DNA from: Bacillus sp. J33
GTDB lineage: Bacteria > Bacillota > Bacilli > Bacillales > Cytobacillaceae
Assembly: GCF_000518885.1 (NCBI RefSeq)
Contig: NZ_JAEL01000044.1
Span: 1-46,252, forward strand
DNA: 46,252 bases
Reading direction: 5' to 3'
The notes beneath the pieces were generated by a model that was not told the DNA's origin, ran no database searches, and saw only the letters and a program-made list of their open reading frames with translations. Positions 33,130 to 41,904 of the stretch are shown here, in pieces. The translations under genes and the position numbers were made by a program. Position 1 is the first letter of the stretch. The number at the start of each line of letters is the position of its first letter.

Positions 33130-33696
33130 ATGGAATTGGAAAAGTTAATTGCGGATAATCAAATTCACCTTGAAGATATACCGCAAATAGATTTATATAT
33201 GGACCAGGTAATTCAGCTTTTTGAAAATACATTCAGCAATACAAGACGGAATGAAGATGAAAAGGTCCTAACGAAGACGATGATTAATAATTATGCGAAG
33301 GGGAAACTATTTTTTCCTGTAAAAAATAAGAAGTACTCAAAGGAACATTTAATTTTTATTGCCCTGATTTATCAGCTGAAAGGAGCTTTATCAATCAGCG
33401 ATATTAAAACTGTCTTAAAGGGAATAAACGAACAGACTGGAGAAGGTGATTTTGATCTTGATCATTTTTATCAGCTATACTTGGACCTGACAAAAATCAA
33501 TCTGGAAACATTTAAGGGGGAATTGCAAAATCAATCGAGCAGGATAGAAGAAAAGGCCAAGGATCTTAATGAAACAGCATCTGTTCAGCTTGATAAAGTC
33601 CTCATGGCAACATCTTTAGTACACATGAGCAATTTATACAGGAAAGCGGCCGAACGCCTGGTTGATGAATTAATAGATGAAAAAGACCACAAATAG
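33130..33696 (+). CDS. DUF1836-family protein
   Basis: A 188-residue cytoplasmic protein of the DUF1836 family, recognisable by IPQIDLYMDQVIQLFE, LTKTMINNYAKGKLFFPV and KKYSKEHLIFIALIYQLKG. The central part looks like a MerR-type winged helix, so a DNA-binding role is likely but unproven. The frame is open back to 32989, but that part is repeat DNA. I choose ATG 33130 behind GAGGG; ATG 33109 is possible but has no binding site. The next small ORF starts within its last codons. Confidence 0.85.
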   Translation: MELEKLIADNQIHLEDIPQIDLYMDQVIQLFENTFSNTRRNEDEKVLTKTMINNYAKGKLFFPVKNKKYSKEHLIFIALIYQLKGALSISDIKTVLKGINEQTGEGDFDLDHFYQLYLDLTKINLETFKGELQNQSSRIEEKAKDLNETASVQLDKVLMATSLVHMSNLYRKAAERLVDELIDEKDHK

Positions 33697-33856
33697 ACAG
33701 GCAATAAATAATATAAAAAAGAAAACCAGGAAACAACACAGCTTCATTCGGGAAATTTTCCATGAAGTTCGTGATTCGGTCATTTTCTCCGTAATTGCCG
33801 AGATCATTTTATGGGTGCCAAGGATATTAGTGAAGATGATTAAAAACTTGTTTTAG
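33677..33856 (+). CDS. Small amphipathic protein, unknown function
   Basis: A 59-residue product: a basic first half (NNIKKKTRKQHSFIRE) and a hydrophobic second half (SVIFSVIAEIILWVPRIL), suggesting a peripheral or single-pass membrane peptide with its N-terminus inside. The ATG overlaps the end of the DUF1836 gene by 20 bases, so it is likely translated by coupling. No separate ribosome binding site stands out. Family not recognised. Confidence 0.55.
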   Translation: MKKTTNRQAINNIKKKTRKQHSFIREIFHEVRDSVIFSVIAEIILWVPRILVKMIKNLF

Positions 33857-33949
33857 TATTTCGAGCAATAAAAGAGAAGTAGAACAACTCAAAAGCAACT
33901 GGCTCACTATTAGTGGAGATTGCTTATAAAGATAACAATGGAATTTATA

Positions 33950-34170
33950 AATAAATATGAAGGACATTGGGCAAAGACCCTGAGTGAAGGCAATTTCTCT
34001 TACAGCTGGGGTTTTGCCCGCAGCAGACTTAAGATTTGTCCTTCATAAGCTCGATGAAGGACATTTTGTCTGAAGCAAACTCAAGATTTGGCCTTCATAA
34101 CCTCAATAAAGGACATTTTGCCTGAAGCAGACTCAAGATTTGGCCTTCATAACCTTGATGAAGGACAGCC
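33950..34170. repeat. 52-bp tandem repeats with internal palindromes
   Basis: Two complete 52-base units (34053-34104 and 34105-34156; about nine bases in ten identical) and a partial third (from 34157). A longer, diverged first copy (33950-34052) carries an insertion. Each unit starts GATGAAGGACA and ends GGCCTTCATAACCT, so unit ends can pair as hairpins. Confidence 0.7.
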
Positions 34171-34180
34171 ATATTCAATA

Positions 34181-34409
34181 CTTATAAAAACTAAGTGAAG
34201 AAGGTCATTTAAAGCTATGAGGCCCTTTTACCGATAATGAGGGTGCTTTAATGGTCTTTCATTGTAAAGGGAAAGAGGAGGCTGATTCCATCGTAAACCA
34301 GGATCCCTTCACCCTGGAAAAATAATATTAAGCCTGTGACATTATTAAATTTTTGGAGGCAAATAAAGAAAATAACTGGTTAATGGAAGCCACTCAAACA
34401 ATTGGGTAA
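34181..34409 (+). pseudogene. YciI-family relic
   Basis: The C-terminal half of a YciI-like (YCII-related) protein can be read: LSEEGHLK, then PFTDNEGALMVFHCKGKEEA, then DPFTLEK, and after a damaged patch with several stops (34320-34335) DIIKFLEANKENNWLMEA. The N-terminal half with the family's His/Asp active site is missing and has been replaced by the tandem repeats. Not functional. Confidence 0.75.
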
Positions 34410-34416
34410 ATAAAAT

Positions 34417-34450
34417 AGGAAAAGCCGGGCCATCAATGGACCGGCTGCTT
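34417..34450. terminator. Terminator of uppP (usable in both directions)
   Basis: AGCCGG/CCGGCT outer stem with an inner CCAT/ATGG; followed by TTTTCCTATTTT on the minus strand and CTGCTTTTA on the plus strand. Confidence 0.7.
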
Positions 34451-35284
34451 TTATAAAAATACGAAATAAATCAAGCCTGCCAGCATGATTCTGTAAATGG
34501 CAAAAGGGATTAATTTCACCTTATTGATCATCTTTAAAAAGAAGCGGATCGATATTAAAGCAAATACAAATGCGCTTAGAAATCCAGCAATAAAGAAAGG
34601 CAGGGCATCGATCGAAAAGTATTCGAGATTTTTCAGCAATGATAGCAAACTGGCTCCGGCCATAATTGGTACAGCCATGATAAATGTGAAATCTGCAGCT
34701 GCCCGGTGCGTTAAGCCAAGCAATACACCGCCGGAAATGGTAGAACCTGACCGTGAAAAGCCTGGCCAGAGGGAGAAGCATTGAATCAGCCCGATAGAAA
34801 AAGCTTGTTTGTATGTGATTTGATCAACAGTTAGCGTTTTCGGCTGTTTTCCTCCATAAATATCTGCAATGATCATCAGCACTGCTCCAATAACCAATCC
34901 TATCAAAACAGTCTCAGTCGAAAACAAATGCTCATCAATATAATCTTCGAATAAAACCCCCAGAATCCCAGCTGGAATTAACCCGACTATGACTTGGGAT
35001 AGTTTTAAGCGATTCTGTCCTTTTGTCTTATTATTCCTGCTTCCCAGTCCAAGCATTTCTATAAAGCGGTCTTTAAAAATAATGACAACAGCCAAAATGG
35101 AGCCAAGCTGAATGACAACCTTAAACGTGTTGGCTTCATACTTTGATAAAAACTCTTTTGAGTGAAGCCACATATCATCCACTATAATCATATGCCCGGT
35201 AGAGGACACAGGGGCAAACTCTGTCATGCCTTCAACAAAACCAAGAATAATTGCTTTAATGATTGTTAGCAAATCCAATTCCAC
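34451..35284 (-). CDS. uppP: Undecaprenyl-diphosphatase UppP/BacA
   Basis: Membrane phosphatase that recycles undecaprenyl pyrophosphate to the lipid carrier for peptidoglycan and surface polysaccharides; also lowers bacitracin sensitivity. The 277-residue protein has the family motifs EGMTEFAPVSSTGHM (one of the two catalytic motifs, with Glu and Ser/His) and PGFSRSGSTISGG, within about eight membrane segments. Ala replaces the usual Leu in the EFLPVSS phrase. AAAGGAG lies before the ATG. It stands alone; a role for the glycan locus upstream is possible but not shown. Confidence 0.93.
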   Translation of the reverse strand: MELDLLTIIKAIILGFVEGMTEFAPVSSTGHMIIVDDMWLHSKEFLSKYEANTFKVVIQLGSILAVVIIFKDRFIEMLGLGSRNNKTKGQNRLKLSQVIVGLIPAGILGVLFEDYIDEHLFSTETVLIGLVIGAVLMIIADIYGGKQPKTLTVDQITYKQAFSIGLIQCFSLWPGFSRSGSTISGGVLLGLTHRAAADFTFIMAVPIMAGASLLSLLKNLEYFSIDALPFFIAGFLSAFVFALISIRFFLKMINKVKLIPFAIYRIMLAGLIYFVFL

Positions 35285-35454
35285 TAGTATTTCTCCTTTA
35301 TCCTTAATAGAAAATCAGAACTCCATTCATTGATTATAACCGCATCTATAAATAATGGGTACATTTTTGTTAGATTAAGGTTTTTAAATTAGTTCTGCGT
35401 GTTAACTAAAGTACGATCACTAATTCACAAACTCTTCACAGATTAATGGAGTCT

Positions 35455-35497
35455 TGTGAGAAAAATCACCAAAAAAAGGCTCTATTTACCATATGAT
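35455..35497 (+). promoter_or_regulatory. Fnr-type operator and promoter of nirK
   Basis: TGTGA-GAAAAA-TCACC (35455-35470) matches the Bacillus Fnr/CRP-type palindrome TGTGA-N6-TCACA at nine of ten positions. A -10 TATGAT lies at 35492-35497. The predicted start (about 35504) puts the operator centre at -41.5, the standard class II activator position; there is no good -35. This supports anaerobic activation of nirK. Confidence 0.7.
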
Positions 35498-35536
35498 AAA
35501 AGCAGATAAACCAATAGTTTAAGAGGAGGAACAAAG

Positions 35537-36598
35537 ATGAAAAGAGGAACAAAATTTTTGGTGACTTCAGCGATTGGCTTAAGTTTATTGGCTGGATGCA
35601 GTCAAGGGGCTGTGCCTGAAAAGACCAAGCAGCCTGAGGAAAAAGTGCTTGCAGCAGAATCGAATAAAGTTGAAGCAATTGCGCCTCATAAGGATTTAAA
35701 TCAGGAGCCGATTCCTTTAAAAGTAGAGAGGGCGGGGCCCAATGAAGTAAACATTGAGATGACTTCCCAGATTACGGACATTGAAATTGACAAAGGAAAA
35801 TTCTACAAAGCATGGACCTTTAATGGGGAAGCTCCTGGACCAGCTGTCGTAGTCAATGAAGGCGACACCATAATTTTCACATTAAAGAATATGGACCCGG
35901 CGATCCCGCATAGCATGGATTTCCATGCTGTTCACGCTGCTCCTTCCAAGGACTTTTCCAACGTGCAGCCGGATGAAACTGGTACTTTCAGCTACCCGGC
36001 AAATAAACCTGGCGTGTTTATGTATCACTGCGGTACGTCACCAGTTCTGTCACATATTGCAAATGGAATGCACGGAACTATTATTGTAAAACCGAAAGAT
36101 GGCTATCCGACAGATAAAGAGATTGATCGAGAATATGCCATTATCCAAAATGAGTGGTACAAATACAATGATCTGGACGATTTCGCAAATGGAGTTCCAA
36201 GCCATGTCGTGTTCTCAACAAAGGCCTTGAAGGAAGGAGATCCTAATACCAATGGGGATACTTTCACATTAAAAGACAAGCCGCTTTTGGCAAAGGTGGG
36301 AGATAGGGTAAGGTTATATGTCAATAATGTAGGGCCAAACGAAGTCAGCTCATTCCATGTAGTTGGAACGGTATTTGATGATGTTTACATTGACGGCAAT
36401 CCATTTAATCATTACAAAGGATTGCAAACCGTTATGCTTCCGGCAAGCGGAGGGGCAGTCGTCGAATTCACTGTTACCCGTGTTGGCAGCTATCCAATCG
36501 TTACACACCAGTTCAACCATGCACAAAAAGGAGCCGTCGCAACTTTAAAGGTAACAGAGACCGGTGAAGACGACGGCAAGGCTACAATGAGCCATTAA
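35537..36598 (+). CDS. nirK: Copper-containing nitrite reductase, lipoprotein form
   Basis: Reduces nitrite to nitric oxide in denitrification, on the outer face of the membrane. A lipoprotein signal ends in the lipobox LLAG-Cys21. Two cupredoxin domains follow. Type 1 copper ligands: His125, Cys165, His173, Met178; type 2 ligands: His130, His164 and a His in THQFNHA from the neighbouring subunit; catalytic Asp128 and the His in SSFHVVG. All are present, so the enzyme should be active. The 353-residue length is normal for Gram-positive NirK with a lipid anchor and linker. AGGAGG precedes the ATG; an Fnr site lies upstream. A hairpin separates it from nosD. Confidence 0.95.
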   Translation: MKRGTKFLVTSAIGLSLLAGCSQGAVPEKTKQPEEKVLAAESNKVEAIAPHKDLNQEPIPLKVERAGPNEVNIEMTSQITDIEIDKGKFYKAWTFNGEAPGPAVVVNEGDTIIFTLKNMDPAIPHSMDFHAVHAAPSKDFSNVQPDETGTFSYPANKPGVFMYHCGTSPVLSHIANGMHGTIIVKPKDGYPTDKEIDREYAIIQNEWYKYNDLDDFANGVPSHVVFSTKALKEGDPNTNGDTFTLKDKPLLAKVGDRVRLYVNNVGPNEVSSFHVVGTVFDDVYIDGNPFNHYKGLQTVMLPASGGAVVEFTVTRVGSYPIVTHQFNHAQKGAVATLKVTETGEDDGKATMSH

Positions 36599-36661
36599 AA
36601 ATATAAATAAAAACTCAACTAAAAATAAGTATACAAGAAAAATAGAGAAATGTGAATCTTT

Positions 36662-36698
36662 TTTCCGGCCTCCTCTTTTCAAAAATGGAGGCCGGAAA
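36662..36698 (+). terminator. Hairpin between nirK and nosD
   Basis: Perfect 12-pair stem TTTCCGGCCTCC/GGAGGCCGGAAA with a 13-base loop, without a downstream T run beyond TTTG. May reduce read-through or stabilise the nirK message. Confidence 0.6.
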
Positions 36699-36727
36699 TT
36701 TGAAAGAACCGGGCTGGTGAATGCTGA

Positions 36728-38086
36728 ATGTTTATAAGAATAGGCTTGTTTCTAGTCCTTTTTAGTATGATCCTGGCCGGCAAAGCGTTCGGCGAGGAAC
36801 GGACAGTATCCAATTCTGCTGAACTTATGGATGCCCTGTCCAGCGATGAGGAAGTTTCCGTTATTAAAGTCAAACCCGGAAAATATGAAGGGAATTTTTC
36901 AGTAGGAAAAACGGTTCATATTAAAGGGGAAAAGGGAACTGTGATTAAAGGTCCTAATAGAGGCAATGTCATGACAATAGAAGCAGATGATGTCATTGTT
37001 GAAGGGTTGATTATAGAGGGGAGCGGTTCGCAAAATGCCGGCATTTATATAAAAGGAGACCGATCCTATATTCATGGGAATGCCTTTAATAATGTTTTTC
37101 ACGGGATCTATGCCAGTGATTCGTATGGCCATCGCTTAGAAAATAATATGATTTCAAGCTTTGATAGCTCCAAAAGCCATAAGGGTTATGGGATTTATCT
37201 CGTTGAGTCGCCAAATACGGCCGTAAAAGGGAATTATTTTTATGATACTCAGGATGGGGTCTATGTTTCTTATTCGGATTTCTGTGAGGTATCACGGAAT
37301 TCAATGTGGAAAGCGCGTTACGGAGTTCATACAATGGATTCCCGTAATGTTTTAATAGCGAATAACCAGGTGACTGAAAGCATTAATGGCTTAATGATAA
37401 TGCAAAGCTACGAGATTTTCATAATGGAAAACTATTTCTATTTAAATACAAAGATTGATGGAGCCGGGATGTTTATTTATGACACCTTTGACTCCAAAAT
37501 TTCTTCTAATATTGTAAAAGGGAATTACAGGGGCATCGTGCTTGAAAATGCTCAAAGAAACAGAATTGAATTTAATACATTGCTGGAAAATGATACTGGA
37601 CTTGAAATAGGGATCAATTCTAATGATAATACAATCTTTTTTAACAATTATTATCGAAATACAAGACAGATAATCTCTGAAAAAGATAATAGCAATAATT
37701 TTAATAAAGATGGTTATGGAAATTATTATGATAACCATGGGTCTTTAAACATGGATAAAGATAGCACGGTCGATTACGCTTACAAAAGCGGGGATATATT
37801 TTATCAGATGGCAAGCCGCGAACCTTTATTGCAGGTATTTTTTCAAAGCCCGGCAGTGGAGCTATGGAATACAATTGAACAATACACACCGATCCCTTCT
37901 GAATCCCTGATAGTAGATGAAGCGCCTCTGGCAGAACCGGCTCCAATGAAACGGAAGGAAACCTCCGCTAAAACGGGTGACACTGCTCGCAGCCATGACA
38001 TCAATATAATTCTATTTTTTGTCATAGCCTTATTCGGAAGCTTGTTTATTTTATTTAACGCAGGGAGGAAACGGCATGAAGCTTAA
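36728..38086 (+). CDS. nosD: NosD-like periplasmic/extracytoplasmic copper-site maturation protein
   Basis: A 452-residue exported protein: signal peptide (1-22, ending AFGEE), a right-handed parallel beta-helix of the CASH/PbH1 type (about 40-340, with repeating phrases such as YIHGNAFNNVFHGIYASDS and NTAVKGNYFYDTQDGVYVSYS), and a C-terminal membrane anchor (about 425-445) followed by RKRHEA. NosD works with the NosFY ABC transporter and NosL to build the copper-sulfur centre of nitrous oxide reductase. The ATG follows GGTGA by seven bases. It opens the nosDLYF cluster; nosZ itself is absent. Confidence 0.9.
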   Translation: MFIRIGLFLVLFSMILAGKAFGEERTVSNSAELMDALSSDEEVSVIKVKPGKYEGNFSVGKTVHIKGEKGTVIKGPNRGNVMTIEADDVIVEGLIIEGSGSQNAGIYIKGDRSYIHGNAFNNVFHGIYASDSYGHRLENNMISSFDSSKSHKGYGIYLVESPNTAVKGNYFYDTQDGVYVSYSDFCEVSRNSMWKARYGVHTMDSRNVLIANNQVTESINGLMIMQSYEIFIMENYFYLNTKIDGAGMFIYDTFDSKISSNIVKGNYRGIVLENAQRNRIEFNTLLENDTGLEIGINSNDNTIFFNNYYRNTRQIISEKDNSNNFNKDGYGNYYDNHGSLNMDKDSTVDYAYKSGDIFYQMASREPLLQVFFQSPAVELWNTIEQYTPIPSESLIVDEAPLAEPAPMKRKETSAKTGDTARSHDINIILFFVIALFGSLFILFNAGRKRHEA

Positions 38087-38549
38087 ACAAATTATCTATA
38101 TGTCATGCTTAACTATACTGCTGGCAGCCTGTACGTCGGAAGCGGCGAAGCCCGTCGATATAAGGCAAAATGAAGATAGCTGTGATGTTTGCCATATGGG
38201 CATTGAAGAAATGGACGCCGCAGCACAGATGATTTTAAAAAATGGCAAGCCTGTTCTTTTTGACGATATTGGATGCATGGTGGAATATTTTCAAAAAGAA
38301 AAACCGGAATATGAAGCTGCTTTTGTTCATGATTATCAAACCAAAGAATGGATATCATTCGATGCAAGCTGGTTTGTTCACGATCAGAATATTGCCAGTC
38401 CGATGAGCTATGGTATCGCTGCATTTCATTCAGAAGAAGATGCACTCGCATTTCTTGAAGAGCATGAAGGTGAAGCGTATTCAAAGGATGATTTGCTGAA
38501 TGCAGATTTAAACAGCTTTAAGAAACCTGGAATGAAACATAGCCACTAG
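38076..38549 (+). CDS. nosL: NosL copper-binding lipoprotein
   Basis: Copper(I) chaperone anchored outside the membrane. The 157-residue protein has a lipobox LLAA-Cys (about residue 19), the copper-binding CDVCHMGIEE segment, an FDDIGCMVEYF motif typical of NosL, and a His-rich end (GMKHSH). Its ATG lies 11 bases inside nosD, behind GGGAGG, so the two are coupled. It is expected to deliver copper to NosD/NosZ or, given the neighbour, perhaps to NirK. Confidence 0.92.
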   Translation: MKLKQIIYMSCLTILLAACTSEAAKPVDIRQNEDSCDVCHMGIEEMDAAAQMILKNGKPVLFDDIGCMVEYFQKEKPEYEAAFVHDYQTKEWISFDASWFVHDQNIASPMSYGIAAFHSEEDALAFLEEHEGEAYSKDDLLNADLNSFKKPGMKHSH

Positions 38550-38581
38550 GTGTATGTGAGCCTCATAAGGAGGGAATGGAT

Positions 38582-39529
38582 ATGAAGTCTGCTTTGTTAT
38601 TCTCTATGACAAAGCATGAATTGCGGCTGCTTTTGAGAAGCAGATGGCTTCTGAATTTTATGATTCTATTTATATTTTTGTCTGGGCTTCTATATTTTTA
38701 TGGACTTCAATCTGTAAAGTCTGACCAGGCTGAAATATCCTATGGAATAGAGGGTGTAAAGACAAATATTGATACAATGGGAGTGAACCCTGAATATTAT
38801 GGACTTCAGGAAATGAAGCAGAAAGAACAGGGAAACGCGAACCAATCTGCTTATAGCCGTTCAATTGCGATGCTGATTAATCTGTCATTGTGGCTGCTCC
38901 CAATCATTTGTATGATCCTTGGGGCAAATTCAATTATTTCTGATAAAGAAAACGGCAGATTTTCATTATATAAAACCTATCAAGCCTCTTTAGGCTATTA
39001 TATGGCCAGCAAGTTTTTGTCTCTGGTCCTATCGATGTTTATCGTAATGGGTGTATCATATGGTCTGTTTGGATTTATCCTTTCACTTTCCGGAAATTCA
39101 ATTGCCGCTGGAATTTATCAGATTTTTATGCTGGTCAATATGTTTCTGATTCTTGTTTTCTCTGCTGCTTCATTGATGGCAGGTGCAGTTTCAAAAACAA
39201 GAATGCAAGGATTTTCATTGGCGCTGTTTTTCTGGAGCTTCGTTGTCTTTGTCTATGAATTCATTATTTTTTCAGCTATTGATTTAATTCCGTATTCGTT
39301 TAAGCAAAGCATCCTATTTTTTTTCATATTGCTAAATCCAATTGAGTCTATTCGGGTTTGGTCCATATCCAGATTAAACGCAGAATATGTATTCGGGCCA
39401 GAATACTTAATGATTGAGCAATGGGGAAGAAATGGCATTCTTACGCTATCTTTAATAATATCGCTGGCAGCGATCATTCTGTTTACAATAGGTTCATCCA
39501 CCCAGCTTTTAAAGAAAAGGGGTGTATAA
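38582..39529 (+). CDS. nosY: NosY-type ABC transporter permease
   Basis: A 315-residue membrane permease of the ABC-2 type with six predicted membrane segments (for example FMILFIFLSGLLYFYGL near 20, LPIICMILGANSIISDKENG near 110) and the extracytoplasmic loop after segment 1 typical of NosY. The TTAGG-rich conserved phrase ISDKENGRFSLYKT is characteristic. AAGGAGGG favours ATG 38582 (seven-base spacing) over the ATG two codons upstream. Partner of NosF, supplying the sulfur species for the copper-sulfur cluster of NosZ. Confidence 0.88.
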   Translation: MKSALLFSMTKHELRLLLRSRWLLNFMILFIFLSGLLYFYGLQSVKSDQAEISYGIEGVKTNIDTMGVNPEYYGLQEMKQKEQGNANQSAYSRSIAMLINLSLWLLPIICMILGANSIISDKENGRFSLYKTYQASLGYYMASKFLSLVLSMFIVMGVSYGLFGFILSLSGNSIAAGIYQIFMLVNMFLILVFSAASLMAGAVSKTRMQGFSLALFFWSFVVFVYEFIIFSAIDLIPYSFKQSILFFFILLNPIESIRVWSISRLNAEYVFGPEYLMIEQWGRNGILTLSLIISLAAIILFTIGSSTQLLKKRGV

Positions 39530-39530
39530 T

Positions 39531-40241
39531 TTGATAATTGAATTAACGGATTTATCAAAAGCCTATAAAAAGAAGACTGCATTGTGGCCTGTGAACATTT
39601 GTATAGAAAAAGGTGAATGTGTTGTTTTATGCGGAGGAAACGGGGCAGGGAAGAGCACATTGATCAAGCTTCTTACTGGTGTTGAAAAACCATCCAAAGG
39701 AAAGGCGGCATTTCATTCCAAGCAAAAGAAAGGTTTTGCCTATATGCCCGACCAAATGAATTTTCCGCCAGAACTTACCCCTATAGAAATTCTGCAGTAT
39801 TATGGTCAATTATTAAATAAAGGCAAGGGTTCCATTAAGGCTGTTTTAGAAAAAGTTGGGTTATGGGAGAAGAGGAATCAAAGAGTCGGAGGCTTCTCCA
39901 AAGGAATGTCGCAGCGTCTTAATCTTGCACAATGCCTCTTGGCAGATACAGATATCTATATTCTTGATGAACCGACAAACGGACTCGACCCATTTTGGGT
40001 GATTCAGCTGAAGGAAATCATTAAGCAACTTAAAATCAGAAACAAAACGGTCATTGTCAGCAGCCACATTATGCGGGATGCTATTGAAATCGCTGATAAA
40101 GTGCTAATTTTATTTAATGGAAAAGTAAAGTCTTATGGCACACTGAATAAAATATATGAAGAATACAAGTGCGGTTCGCTTGAAGAAGTATTTCTGTTCA
40201 TCCATAAAAGCGAGCAGCAGAATAAAAGTGAGGAGGCCTAA
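39531..40241 (+). CDS. nosF: NosF-type ABC transporter ATPase
   Basis: Energises NosY. The 236-residue protein shows Walker A GGNGAGKST (residues 34-42), signature motif GFSKGMSQRLNLAQ, Walker B YILDEPTNGLDP and a switch His in SSHIMRD. TTG 39531 is chosen because AAAAGGGG lies about eight bases upstream; GTG 39522 is an alternative that overlaps nosY. A bidirectional terminator (40251-40284) ends the operon directly afterwards. Confidence 0.92.
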   Translation: MIIELTDLSKAYKKKTALWPVNICIEKGECVVLCGGNGAGKSTLIKLLTGVEKPSKGKAAFHSKQKKGFAYMPDQMNFPPELTPIEILQYYGQLLNKGKGSIKAVLEKVGLWEKRNQRVGGFSKGMSQRLNLAQCLLADTDIYILDEPTNGLDPFWVIQLKEIIKQLKIRNKTVIVSSHIMRDAIEIADKVLILFNGKVKSYGTLNKIYEEYKCGSLEEVFLFIHKSEQQNKSEEA

Positions 40242-40250
40242 AGGTCAGCA

Positions 40251-40284
40251 AAAAAGCGATTCCTATTATGGGCAATCGCTTTTT
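40251..40284. terminator. Bidirectional terminator between nosF and the TolB-like gene
   Basis: Perfect 11-pair stem AAAAAGCGATT/AATCGCTTTTT with T/A runs on both sides, between convergent genes. Confidence 0.8.
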
Positions 40285-40291
40285 ACATTAT

Positions 40292-41542
40292 CTAATTTAT
40301 ATAAAAGGAATAACTCTCGACCCCTTTTGCCCATCGTTTTGCATTTTTTCCGCTGCTGTCTGCCATCCAAATATCTCCGTCTTCTTGAGCGATTTTTTTG
40401 CGAATCCATGTAATTTTGTCAGCTTGCTTAAGATAAAGCGGGTGATAGTCTCCAATTGATGGCTTTGGATAGGTTACTCGAGTTTGATGTGGCGTGTCTA
40501 AACGGACTATACACAGTGCAGGCTCTGGCCGCTTTTGAGGATCATTTGACCATTCGCTTTCAACTACTCTTGACACAATAAGGGTTCGATTGTCCACCCA
40601 AGTAAAACCCATTTCTGCAAATCTGCGAGGGGTAAGGTTCAGTGTCCTATAGGCCGGCAATTCTGTTACTTTAAGATTTTTATTTTTGAAGCCAAATACA
40701 ATCCTTCCGCCGCCTGCAATATATCCCAATAAATTTTCAGAAGGCGCCCATTTGGGAACATCCAAATGAAGAATCATTTCATCAAGAACTTTAAAGTTTT
40801 TTCCATCAGCCCTCATGACACAAACCATATCGCTATCCATTGATAAAGATGCAGTAGGATTTACGATGAAGGAGATCCATTTGCCATCAGGTGAAAATTC
40901 GAAAGTGGTGGCATTGATGGACATTATTGTCGCATTGCCGTTTCCGATTTCCTTTGGAATTATAAATAGCGGTTTTGCATTCTCATTCAGTTTGACATCT
41001 TTCAAATTTTCAGGCAATGCAACTCTATAAAGGACTGGACTTGTCCAGCCATCAGGCCTCGGAACAGCACTTGATGATGCTACTAAGCTTTTGCCGTCAG
41101 GATACCAATTAAAGTCATCAACCCCCAAAGCCACATTATAAAACTGGTTTAAATCAGAAACATTTAATACTCCTCCAGCAGTAAATGCAATTCTGTTATC
41201 AATAGGAGACCACTTGGCATTGCCCCCATTTCGAAAAATAAGCCTATGTTTCCCTGACTTAAGGTTATAAACCCATATATCTGATTGATTCTCCAAATTT
41301 GGATTAATCGGCTCCTTGGATTCTTTTTCATATGTTAGCCATTGCCCATCATGCAACCATTTCGGGGAGTGATAATATTTAGCAGGTTCAGCAGAAATTT
41401 GCTCTGCCTTATTGCCGATTTTTAACCATAAATGTCCATTTCGAATAAAAGCAGCCTTGACCTGTTGTTCCCCAGTTTGCCCAAATGCCACAGCAGGAAA
41501 GAGGAGGATGATGCAGCTGATTAAGAAAAGAAGTTTCCTCAT
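40292..41542 (-). CDS. Secreted TolB-like beta-propeller protein
   Basis: A 416-residue exported protein: signal peptide (MRKLLFLIS...AVAFG, cut around residue 21), then about six repeats of the TolB/WD40-like PD40 type, visible as repeated SP-x-W/W-S-P phrases (YHSPKWLHDGQWLTYE, AKWSPIDNRIAFTAGG, FSPDGKWISFI, VPKWAPSENLLGYIAGG). In Gram-positive bacteria such propellers are extracellular binding proteins of unknown partner; no Tol system exists. The start is ATG 41542 because GAAGGAAG lies four bases before it; the frame stays open for six more codons upstream. Confidence 0.85.
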   Translation of the reverse strand: MRKLLFLISCIILLFPAVAFGQTGEQQVKAAFIRNGHLWLKIGNKAEQISAEPAKYYHSPKWLHDGQWLTYEKESKEPINPNLENQSDIWVYNLKSGKHRLIFRNGGNAKWSPIDNRIAFTAGGVLNVSDLNQFYNVALGVDDFNWYPDGKSLVASSSAVPRPDGWTSPVLYRVALPENLKDVKLNENAKPLFIIPKEIGNGNATIMSINATTFEFSPDGKWISFIVNPTASLSMDSDMVCVMRADGKNFKVLDEMILHLDVPKWAPSENLLGYIAGGGRIVFGFKNKNLKVTELPAYRTLNLTPRRFAEMGFTWVDNRTLIVSRVVESEWSNDPQKRPEPALCIVRLDTPHQTRVTYPKPSIGDYHPLYLKQADKITWIRKKIAQEDGDIWMADSSGKNAKRWAKGVESYSFYIN

Positions 41543-41694
41543 GTATCTTCCTTCTTTCAATTCATTATTTCAACGCAAATATTAGTATTGGCATGTTTAG
41601 AGCTTTTATAGAAAAAGATCCTTTAAAAATGAAACGAAAGATCCAACAGGCCGTATTGCATAGTAAACATTAAAAATTTGATTGGGGTGCTGAA

Positions 41695-41725
41695 GGCATT
41701 TTTTGCTGAAGCTGTAAAAAATGCC
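41695..41725. other. Perfect 10-bp hairpin in the gap 41543-41904
   Basis: GGCATTTTTT pairs with AAAAAATGCC across an 11-base loop. It follows no gene. The rest of this 362-base gap is AT-rich, with a TATAAT at about 41800 as a possible -10 of the CNNM gene; no Mg-sensing riboswitch was recognised. Confidence 0.4.
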
Positions 41726-41904
41726 CTATATGCCTATTTTCTTGAATAGCCAGCATTATTTTGAAGTCATTTCTTTTTTATAATCCATTCAAGTGCTCTA
41801 TAATATAAATCATTAATTAAAACTTGAGCGAAGAAAGGTGTTTTGCCTATACAAAGTGGGTACAAATAACAATACAAATGTACAAATAATGGAGGAAACG
41901 AACT

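Noticed and set aside
33950..34170. CRISPR array
   Set aside because: The 52-base units are directly adjacent without unique spacers and no cas gene is present.
41730..41904. Magnesium riboswitch before the CNNM gene
   Set aside because: I looked for an M-box-like leader and a terminator/antiterminator pair and could not identify one.
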